A stretch of DNA of 5,693 bases from Candidatus Peregrinibacteria bacterium (lineage in GTDB: Bacteria > Patescibacteriota > Gracilibacteria > UBA1369 > LOWO2-01-FULL-3): contig WJKQ01000137.1 in NCBI GenBank assembly GCA_014728975.1, positions 1 through 5,693 of the forward strand, written 5' to 3'. The notes under the pieces were generated by a model. It did not search any database and was not told the origin of the DNA. It saw only the letters and a list, made by a program, of their open reading frames with translations. Below, in pieces: positions 1-5,693 of this stretch. Each line of letters opens with the position of its first letter. Position 1 is the stretch's first letter. Both the position numbers and the translations under genes were made by a program.

Positions 1-1146
1 ATCGGCGATGGCGATGTATTCGTAGCCTTTTTTCTTTGCGGCTTTAGCCATTTCTTCGATGGTGTTTGAGCCGTCGCTGTAGGTTGTGTGAATATGGAAA
101 TCGCCTTTGATATCTTTCAGTTCGATAAGTCCGGGAATTTCTTTGTTTTTGGCGGCTTCGATTTCTCCTCTGTTTTCTCTCATTTCGGGAGGTATGTATT
201 GCAGATCCAGTTTTTCGTATAGTGAATCTTCATTTTTCAAAGGAATTTTTTTATTTTTTCCTCTTCCTTTTGTTTTTTTAAAGATTCCATATTCGGAGAG
301 TTTGTATCCTTTTTTCATCGCGATTTTTCTCAATTCTATGCTGTGTTGTTTACTTCCGGTGAAATACTGCATAGCTCCGGCGTAGCTTGATTTGTCCACT
401 ACTCTTAAATCAACGTGAAAATCTTCTTCCTTCAGAATTATTGAGCTTCGTGTCTTTTTTCCTTTGGAGATTACTTTTTTAATTCCGTCCATGTTTGTGA
501 AAACATTTATTACTTCTTTCGGTTTTTCTGAAATGACCAAAATATCTATGTCTCCGATTGTCGCTCTCATCCTTCTTAAACTTCCGACGTAATCGATTTC
601 TTCAAGAGGCGCGTTTTCCTTAAGGTAATCGACAATTTCTTCGGCGATTTCCAGAGCTTTGTCCACTCTCATTCTTTCTTTGCTTTCTTTTTTTATTTCA
701 AGGGCGTCGAGAATATTTTTTTCGGTTTTTTCCCCGAAGCCTTTTATTTCCTTGATTTTGTGTTCCTTTACGGCTTTTATTAGATCTTTGGATGAGGATA
801 TATCGAGTTTTTTGACCAGTTTTTTGGTTTTTTTTGGTCCCATGCCTTCAAGGTCGATGAGTTCCGTAATTTCTTTGGGGTACTTTTTTCTTAACTTTTC
901 GAATTTTTTTATTTTTCCTTTCTTGATGTATTCAACTATGTGATCCGCGATGCTTTCTCCAATACCCGGAATTTCTTCAAGTTTATCTTTACCGGATTTT
1001 TTGTATATATCTTTAACATCCCTGCTGATTCCTTCCATTCCATAGGCGGCTTCTCTGTAAGCTCTGGGCTTCCATTCGACTTCTTCCAGCTCATACATTA
1101 AGGCCATTTCTCTGAATATATTTGCTAATTCTCTATTTGTGCTCAT
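1..1146 (-). CDS. polX: Family X DNA polymerase with PHP domain (PolX), 3'-truncated by window edge
   Basis: Repair polymerase that fills short gaps; the family usually carries a C-terminal PHP domain with metal-dependent 3'-5' exonuclease or AP-endonuclease activity. The 382 visible codons run from ATG at 1146 to the left edge. Residues 1 to about 90 form the 8-kDa-like domain with helix-hairpin-helix IPGIGESIA at 59-67; LEGMGPKKT at 99-107 and IKGFGEKTEKNI at 134-145 are further DNA-binding hairpins. The nucleotidyltransferase palm has VGSLRR at 187-192 and GDIDIL at 198-203, giving Asp199 and Asp201, and HVDLR at 244-248 giving the third catalytic Asp246. YFTGSK at 261-266 is the nucleotide-binding loop. 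NRGEIEAA at 325-332 leads into the PHP domain, whose first motif HIHTTYSDG (351-359) supplies metal ligands. PolX proteins run to about 570 residues, so some 190 are missing. The start shares one base with the ZIP stop (TAATG). Confidence 0.96.
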   Translation of the reverse strand, partial: MSTNRELANIFREMALMYELEEVEWKPRAYREAAYGMEGISRDVKDIYKKSGKDKLEEIPGIGESIADHIVEYIKKGKIKKFEKLRKKYPKEITELIDLEGMGPKKTKKLVKKLDISSSKDLIKAVKEHKIKEIKGFGEKTEKNILDALEIKKESKERMRVDKALEIAEEIVDYLKENAPLEEIDYVGSLRRMRATIGDIDILVISEKPKEVINVFTNMDGIKKVISKGKKTRSSIILKEEDFHVDLRVVDKSSYAGAMQYFTGSKQHSIELRKIAMKKGYKLSEYGIFKKTKGRGKNKKIPLKNEDSLYEKLDLQYIPPEMRENRGEIEAAKNKEIPGLIELKDIKGDFHIHTTYSDGSNTIEEMAKAAKKKGYEYIAIAD

Positions 1147-1148
1147 TA
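1144..1148 (-). other. TAATG stop/start overlap, ZIP transporter to PolX
   Basis: The ZIP stop TAA (1148-1146) and the PolX start ATG (1146-1144) share one base. The upstream 25 bases are AT-rich and lack any Shine-Dalgarno-like sequence. The start is supported because the protein from this Met aligns with the beginning of PolX proteins, with RELANIF as the first helix. Confidence 0.85.
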
Positions 1149-1874
1149 ATGAGATAATATTATGATTATTGCCACTATTATTCCCACGAAAAGTGCAAGC
1201 AGTGAAAATCTTTTTTCTTTTTTCTGGATTTCGGGAAGCAGATGAGTGGCTCCAACGTAAATTAAAGAACCCGCAGAAAAAGACAACAACAGTCCGAGCA
1301 TGGGTTTCGTGAGGTCATTTATTAACGGCCATGAAATTATTGCGCCCAATGGCGTGGTTATTGCCGCTGCGATGAAAGCGTAAATTGATGCTTTCTTTTT
1401 TTTGTAGTTTGTTTTGATTAAAAGGAGGTAGGAAATTATTCCTTCGGGAAATTCATGAAGAACCATTCCGATAGCGGCAAGTACTCCGGTAAAAATGCTT
1501 ACATTGAATGTGACCGTGTAAATTATTCCGTCAACAAATGAATGGATACCTATTCCAATTACCGGTATCAGTCCGTGAATAGAGCTTGTGCAGTTTTTTT
1601 TCCTGCATCTGAACATGCTCAAAAATCTGTTCAGGAGATAGAGAAAAAGAAATCCCGCCAATAATGCTATCGGAGCATATTCGTTCATTTTGAAAGATTC
1701 CGGGATGATGTGCATAAACGAAACGGATATTAAAACACCCGCGGCGAAGGACATGAAGTAGACTACATTTTTTTGCCCCCATTTGGCGTATCTGTTTATT
1801 GCGTATATACCTATTGTTGTGACTATACCGGCCGTTATCGCGGCGAAGTTTGTCAGTAGGAAGACATTATTCAT
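1146..1874 (-). CDS. ZIP-family divalent metal transporter
   Basis: Membrane carrier of the ZIP (SLC39/ZupT/GufA) family, expected to move Zn2+, Mn2+ or Fe2+ into the cytoplasm. The 242-residue protein has eight hydrophobic segments at about 5-27, 36-58, 66-88, 100-122, 125-153, 163-187, 192-213 and 223-241, the ZIP topology. The metal-site motifs are visible: HSFVDG at 111-116 in TM4 and HEFPEG at 140-145 in TM5, with further conserved-looking HIIPE at 55-59 in TM2 and HLLPE at 211-215 in TM7. The usual Asn after the TM4 His is Ser112. The TM3-TM4 loop, often long and His-rich in this family, is short here and carries Cys90 and Cys95 among basic residues. The ATG at 1874 is one base after the ligase stop, and its own TAA shares a base with the PolX start. 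Family assignment is firm; the metal is unknown. Confidence 0.9.
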   Translation of the reverse strand: MNNVFLLTNFAAITAGIVTTIGIYAINRYAKWGQKNVVYFMSFAAGVLISVSFMHIIPESFKMNEYAPIALLAGFLFLYLLNRFLSMFRCRKKNCTSSIHGLIPVIGIGIHSFVDGIIYTVTFNVSIFTGVLAAIGMVLHEFPEGIISYLLLIKTNYKKKKASIYAFIAAAITTPLGAIISWPLINDLTKPMLGLLLSFSAGSLIYVGATHLLPEIQKKEKRFSLLALFVGIIVAIIIILSH

Positions 1875-1878
1875 TTTA
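1872..1878 (-). other. TAA-A-ATG junction, ligase to ZIP transporter
   Basis: The ligase stop TAA (1878-1876) is followed by a single A and then the ZIP start ATG (1874-1872). The preceding bases are A-rich (lysine and asparagine codons) with no GG-containing ribosome binding site. This fits an operon read by coupled translation. Confidence 0.85.
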
Positions 1879-3600
1879 TTTGTTTTTTAATGATTTGATT
1901 TCTTTGACGGTTGTTGTATCCCGGGCGGATTTGTCCTCTCTTGTGTTTTGAAATCGGGGAAATCTCAATGCCAGTCCTTTCCCCTTTTTTTCAGCGGCGG
2001 TATGGGCTGGGCTTCTTGTAATTTCTGCGCCGATCACTTCGATAACCATTTTCGGATCATAATAAATGTCGGGTTTCATCTTTTTGTTTACTTTTAATCT
2101 TTTGGGTTTTTCTTTTACTTTAATCTTTTTCAGTTTTTTTCCAATAGTTTCGAAGTCTTCATCTGTAAATCCCGCTCCTACTTTTGAGAATGTTTCAAAC
2201 TTGTCGTTTTCGTTATTATAGACGGCACAAAGCAATGCGCCAAACATTCCTTTTCTTCTGCCTTTACCGTGATAACTTCCGACCACTACCACGTCAAAGG
2301 ATTCCTGCATTCCTTCGGCGTATTCTTTTTTCCATTTTATCCAGAGCCATCCTCTTTTTCCGGGTTGATATATGGAATTTTTTGAAGTCGATTTTACTAT
2401 GATGCCTTCCAGCCCTTCGTCAATTGCTTCTTCAAAAAAATCTTTGATTTCGTCGAATTTTTTTGATGTTTTTCTTTCTGCGAGCCTTACTTTTTTTGAA
2501 TTGGTATCGATTGTTTTTGCGAGTTGTTTTCGTCTCTCGGGATATGGTTTTTTCAGCATTGATTTTCCATTGAGGTAAAGGATGTCAAATACAAAAACAA
2601 CAACAGGTATTTTTTTTCTGTATTTTTCGATGTCATGTTTTCTCCGTCTATGCATTAGTTTCTGAAATGAAAGTATTTTTCCTTTTTTATAGGCAAGGAT
2701 TTCTCCATCTATAACGGTTTTTTTTGCTTTTATGTATTTCTTGATATATTCGACGAGATCGGGATATTGGTGGGTTATGTCTTCAAGTCTTCTGGAAAAA
2801 AGCTGAATTTTTTTACCGTCTTTATGTATCTGTACTCTTTCCCCGTCGTATTTGTATTCGGCGGCGAGTTTGTCGCCTTCGATTTTTTCCAGTATATCCG
2901 ATGCTTTTTTTACTCTTTGGGCGAGCATTGCCTGAACCGGTCTTCCGAGAGTTATAGAAAATCTTTTTGCTCCTTCCAGTCCGTTTTTTGCCAAAGATTC
3001 TCCGAGTTCTCCGATATCTGTGCAGACAGCGTAGCTGTTTTCGACTATGTTTTTGTTTTTTATATCTTTGGTGAAAGCTCCGGCGAAAGATTCCAGGATT
3101 GTCTTGTCACCGACGCCGAGCCTTAAAACCCCTAAAGCTGTCCTGATTATATACTTTGCTTCAAGTGAAGTTGAATTTTTAAGTAAATCAGCGAGTTTTT
3201 CCTTTTTTTTCTCCTGGCTCCCTTTTCCGGAGGTCTTTTGGATATTATCAAGAGTGTTGTGTACTTCTTTGAGTGAGAGAGAACTTCTTTTTCTTTTATT
3301 TAGTTTTTCGACCACGTTTCCCATGTCACCTTTTTCGTTGAAAATCTTTTTAACTTTTTTTTCATCTTTATCGAAAGCTTTTGCGACTATCTTTACGGCG
3401 GTTTTATCTCCTATTCCAAGGTCGTTTGATTTGTATTTTGGATTTATATTGCCCATTAGAAAATATGAGGCATATTTTATGGAAGATTTTGGAATTTTTT
3501 TGAAGTAGTCTTCCAGTTTTTCTCTCATGGAAATACTGGAGGAAAGCTTTTCCAGTTGTTTACAAAGTTTTGCAAATTTGTGAAATGAGGCTGTCTTCAT
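1876..3600 (-). CDS. lig: ATP-dependent DNA ligase, archaeal type (LigB-like)
   Basis: Seals nicks in duplex DNA through a ligase-AMP intermediate; in archaea this is the replicative and repair ligase. The 574 residues fit the usual archaeal length of about 560-600. Residues 1 to about 220 form the helical DNA-binding domain, with the characteristic LRLGVGDKTIL at 159-169 and GRPVQAMLAQR at 219-229. The adenylation domain holds motif I KYDGER with Lys250 as the AMP-accepting residue, FSRRLEDIT at 268-276, the DGE of VIDGEIL at 298-300, FVFDILYLNG at 336-345, motif IV EGIIVKS at 398-404 and motif V WLWIKWKKEY at 418-427. An OB-fold follows and ends in ALRFPRF at 544-550, typical of archaeal ligases. 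No key residue is missing. The start is the ATG at 3600, which overlaps the ATPase stop; residues from Met1 on align with the expected N-terminus, while Met25 would cut into the first helices. It lies one base upstream of the ZIP gene. Confidence 0.96.
   Translation of the reverse strand: MKTASFHKFAKLCKQLEKLSSSISMREKLEDYFKKIPKSSIKYASYFLMGNINPKYKSNDLGIGDKTAVKIVAKAFDKDEKKVKKIFNEKGDMGNVVEKLNKRKRSSLSLKEVHNTLDNIQKTSGKGSQEKKKEKLADLLKNSTSLEAKYIIRTALGVLRLGVGDKTILESFAGAFTKDIKNKNIVENSYAVCTDIGELGESLAKNGLEGAKRFSITLGRPVQAMLAQRVKKASDILEKIEGDKLAAEYKYDGERVQIHKDGKKIQLFSRRLEDITHQYPDLVEYIKKYIKAKKTVIDGEILAYKKGKILSFQKLMHRRRKHDIEKYRKKIPVVVFVFDILYLNGKSMLKKPYPERRKQLAKTIDTNSKKVRLAERKTSKKFDEIKDFFEEAIDEGLEGIIVKSTSKNSIYQPGKRGWLWIKWKKEYAEGMQESFDVVVVGSYHGKGRRKGMFGALLCAVYNNENDKFETFSKVGAGFTDEDFETIGKKLKKIKVKEKPKRLKVNKKMKPDIYYDPKMVIEVIGAEITRSPAHTAAEKKGKGLALRFPRFQNTREDKSARDTTTVKEIKSLKNK
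3597..3600 (-). other. ATGA stop/start overlap, ATPase to ligase
   Basis: The ATPase stop TGA (3599-3597) lies inside the ligase start ATG (3600-3598). The upstream bases GAGAAAGAAAAA are purine-rich but are not a clear Shine-Dalgarno sequence, and they also encode the lysine-rich ATPase C-terminus. Translation of the ligase by re-initiation after the ATPase is likely by inference. Confidence 0.85.
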
Positions 3601-5693
3601 TTTTTCTTTCTCAAGTATATAATCAGTTTAACCAATTCTCCAAACAGTAATATCGATGATGTGGCTATCAGAATCCACAGCCAGTCAAAAAGGGTCAGTG
3701 GTGTTGTTTTGAACACGTTGTTTAAATACGGAATATAGAGGATGATAAGTTGTAAAATAAGGGAAGATGCTATTGCTCCCAGAAGCCATTTGTTTCTTAA
3801 GAATGTTTTTATGACGCTTTTTTCTTCGGACTGTAAATTGAGTACGTTGAAAAGTTGAAACAAGACGAGGGTGGTGAATGCCATTGTTCTGGCGTGTTTT
3901 AGCGAATCTGAAGGATAGTATCTGAATATTCCGAGGGTGCCCAGCATCATTACAATGCCTATTCCCGTCATTAGGTAAAATCTTTCTTTTGTAAGAACAC
4001 TTTCTTTCTTTTTCTTGGGTTTTCTTTTCATTATGTCTTTTTCAGGCGGTTCCACGCTTAAAGCGAGGGCGGGAAGCCCGTCCGTCGCTATATTTATCCA
4101 TAAAATCTGTAGTGCGAGAATAGGAAGCTTTCCCAATATAATTCCTATAAATACCACCAGTACCTCGCCGGCGTTGGAGCTTAAAAGATACATTACAAAT
4201 TTTCTGATATTGTCAAAGATTCTTCTTCCTTCTTCGACTGCGTTTACTATCGACGCGAAGTTGTCGTCGGTTAAAATCATGTCGCTTGCTTCCTTGCTTA
4301 CCTCCGTTCCGGTGATTCCCATTGCTATTCCGATATCCGCTTTTTTTAGGGCGGGGGCATCGTTTACGCCGTCTCCGGTCATTCCTATTACGTGCTTTTT
4401 CGATCTCAGGGCTTTTAGGATTTTTACTTTGTGTTTTGGGTTTACACGCGCGTATACGGAGATTTCTTCGACTTTCTTTTTTAGTTCTTTATCGCTCATT
4501 TTGTCCAGTTCGGTTCCTTCGATGGACTTTCCTTTTATCCCGAGTTGTTTACCAATAGCCACGGCTGTATTTTTGTGGTCTCCGGTAATCATTATCACTT
4601 TTATTCCCGCTGTTTCACATTTTTTAATGGCTTTTTTTACCTCTTCTCTCGGGGGATCTATCATTGCCTGAAGTCCAACAAATATAAAGTCTTCCTCCAC
4701 TTTTTCTTTGTCATATTTTTTATCGATTTTTTTATAGGCGAATCCCAGTACTCTGAGTGCGTCTTTGGTGAAATCTTCGTTTTTTTCCAAAATTTCCTTT
4801 TTCTTTTTTTCGGAAAGTTTTTTTTCTTTTCCGTTAATTAGAATCTTGGAGCATAATTTGAGGATGACGTCGGGGGCTCCTTTCATGTAGGCGATATTTC
4901 CGTCTTTTGTGGAATGGATCGTGGTCATTCTTTTTCTTTCCGAACTGAATCCTATTTCGTCTTTTCTTTCTTTTTTCTCTTTTAGTTTGTCTATATCGAT
5001 TCCCGCTTTTTTGGCGCTGACAAGTAGAGCGCCTTCCGTTGGATCTCCTTCGACTTTCCATTTTTTCTTTTCTTTTTCCAGTTCGGAATTATTGCAGAGT
5101 GCTCCTATTTCAAGCAGAGTTTTAATGTTTTTTTCTTCTGAAATTTCTCCTTCGGGTTTGTAGCCCCTGCCGCTTACCTTGACGGTTTTATCGTTAACAA
5201 ATAATTTTTTTACAGTCATCTGATTGTGCGTCAAAGTGCCGGTTTTGTCCGCGCAAATAACAGTAGTGGCTCCGAGCGTTTCTACGCTGGGCAGTCTTCT
5301 GATCAAGGCGTTTCTCTTTACCATCCTTCTGACTCCGAGTGCCAGTGAAATTGTAACAACGGCAGGAAGCCCTTCCGGAATAGCGGCAACTGCCAATGCG
5401 ATTGAAGATATCAACATTTCCTTAATGTGGTTTATGTCAATATTTTCATTGAAATATCCTTTCAGGAGGCCGACGCCAAACACTAAAACACTTATGGAGA
5501 TGACAATGATTGTAAGAATTTTTCCAAGTCTTTTGAGTTTTTTTTGAAGGGGTGTTTTTTCTTTTTTTGAAGTGCTGATCATTTCTGCGATTTGACCTGT
5601 TTCGGTATCCATGCCTGTTCTTAAAACAACAGCTTTTGCGCTTCCTTTTGTTGTCATTGTTCCGGAAAAAATACAGTTTTCCCTGTCTCCGAC
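3597..5693 (-). CDS. P-type cation-transporting ATPase, SERCA/PacL-like (type IIA), 5'-truncated by window edge
   Basis: ATP-driven membrane cation pump, most likely exporting Ca2+ (Mn2+ or another cation is possible). The frame is open to the right edge: twelve codons precede the first Met at 5657 and encode VGDRENCIFSGT, matching the end of the actuator domain in SERCA-type pumps, so that Met is internal. Counting from it, PEGLP of TM4 is at 94-98, DKTGTLT at 137-143 (phosphorylated Asp137), KGAPD at 259-263 in the nucleotide domain, DPPRE at 334-338, TGDH at 358-361, and TGDGVNDAPAL at 427-437. Eight hydrophobic segments fit TM3-TM10. About 698 residues are visible against roughly 900 for the family; TM1, TM2 and the TGE loop lie outside. 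Cation-site positions resemble SERCA in TM4 (Glu95), TM5 (Asn495, Glu498) and TM6 (Asn522, Thr525, Asp526), but TM8 has Gln601 where SERCA has Glu. The residue before the phosphorylated Asp is Ala instead of the usual Ser. The gene ends in TGA inside the ligase start. Family is certain; the transported ion is inferred. Confidence 0.95.
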   Translation of the reverse strand, partial: VGDRENCIFSGTMTTKGSAKAVVLRTGMDTETGQIAEMISTSKKEKTPLQKKLKRLGKILTIIVISISVLVFGVGLLKGYFNENIDINHIKEMLISSIALAVAAIPEGLPAVVTISLALGVRRMVKRNALIRRLPSVETLGATTVICADKTGTLTHNQMTVKKLFVNDKTVKVSGRGYKPEGEISEEKNIKTLLEIGALCNNSELEKEKKKWKVEGDPTEGALLVSAKKAGIDIDKLKEKKERKDEIGFSSERKRMTTIHSTKDGNIAYMKGAPDVILKLCSKILINGKEKKLSEKKKKEILEKNEDFTKDALRVLGFAYKKIDKKYDKEKVEEDFIFVGLQAMIDPPREEVKKAIKKCETAGIKVIMITGDHKNTAVAIGKQLGIKGKSIEGTELDKMSDKELKKKVEEISVYARVNPKHKVKILKALRSKKHVIGMTGDGVNDAPALKKADIGIAMGITGTEVSKEASDMILTDDNFASIVNAVEEGRRIFDNIRKFVMYLLSSNAGEVLVVFIGIILGKLPILALQILWINIATDGLPALALSVEPPEKDIMKRKPKKKKESVLTKERFYLMTGIGIVMMLGTLGIFRYYPSDSLKHARTMAFTTLVLFQLFNVLNLQSEEKSVIKTFLRNKWLLGAIASSLILQLIILYIPYLNNVFKTTPLTLFDWLWILIATSSILLFGELVKLIIYLRKKK

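Noticed and set aside
107..943. Plus-strand open frames of about 90 codons opposite PolX
   Set aside because: Antisense to the catalytic palm and hairpin motifs of PolX; composition is typical of shadow frames in an A-rich coding strand.
1588..1600. Run of eight A on the coding strand in the ZIP gene, with an A AAA AAC heptamer in the slippery frame
   Set aside because: It matches a -1 frameshift heptamer, but the shifted frame gives only a short unrelated tail of about 20 residues after TM3. Such A runs are common in these Lys-rich genes, and no downstream structure was identified.
2605..2735. Long T runs on the plus strand resembling terminators
   Set aside because: They are the complement of Lys and Phe codons inside the ligase gene, lie within conserved domains and have no evident hairpin beside them.
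2767..3508. Two overlapping plus-strand open frames of 119 and 153 codons
   Set aside because: Both are antisense to the conserved ligase DNA-binding and adenylation domains and resemble no protein family; Phe/Ser-rich shadows.
4015..4671. Plus-strand open frame of 218 codons
   Set aside because: It lies wholly antisense to the ATPase, across TM5-TM7 and the conserved TGDGVNDAP region. Its translation is low-complexity and Ser/Phe/Ile-rich, as expected from the complement of Lys/Glu-rich coding sequence.
4834..5061. Arg-rich 75-codon minus-strand frame inside the ATPase
   Set aside because: It is in another frame of the ATPase nucleotide-binding domain, where the true frame encodes recognisable motifs such as GDPTEGALL and ERKRM; out-of-frame purine-rich DNA gives Arg-rich shadows.
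3597..5657. ATPase starting at the Met at 5657
   Set aside because: The frame continues upstream to the window edge with IFSGT, a conserved part of the actuator domain, so this Met is internal and the gene starts outside the window.

Overview
The window carries four genes, all read on the minus strand and packed end to end. In transcription order (right to left) they are a SERCA-like P-type cation ATPase cut by the right edge, an archaeal-type ATP-dependent DNA ligase, a ZIP-family metal transporter, and a family X DNA polymerase (PolX) cut by the left edge as its PHP domain begins. The three junctions are a 4-base ATGA overlap, a 1-base gap (TAA-A-ATG) and a 1-base TAATG overlap. There is no intergenic space, so no internal promoter or terminator is expected, and none was seen. 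The layout looks like part of one operon whose two ends both lie outside the window.

The organism is probably an archaeon, possibly of the DPANN group. The ligase has the archaeal (LigB-like) architecture and C-terminal signature. The DNA is AT-rich by eye, proteins are rich in Lys and Glu (mostly AAA and GAA codons), and no convincing Shine-Dalgarno sequence precedes the three visible starts. A bacterium that acquired an archaeal-type ligase cannot be excluded, because PolX-PHP, ZIP and IIA-type ATPases occur in both domains. TGA ends the ATPase and does not interrupt any of the genes, so a recoded-UGA lineage is unlikely.

Functionally the cluster alternates membrane cation transport (ATPase, ZIP) with DNA repair (ligase, PolX). 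PolX fills short gaps and the ligase seals the remaining nick, a plausible base-excision or end-joining pair. Both enzymes need divalent metals, and the transporters may handle such metals, but a metal-repair link is inference only. No mobile element, CRISPR array, RNA gene or evident repeat was found. The genes are recognisable family members. The points most worth checking are the gene combination, the predicted ion-site substitutions in the two transporters, and the fate of the truncated PHP domain.
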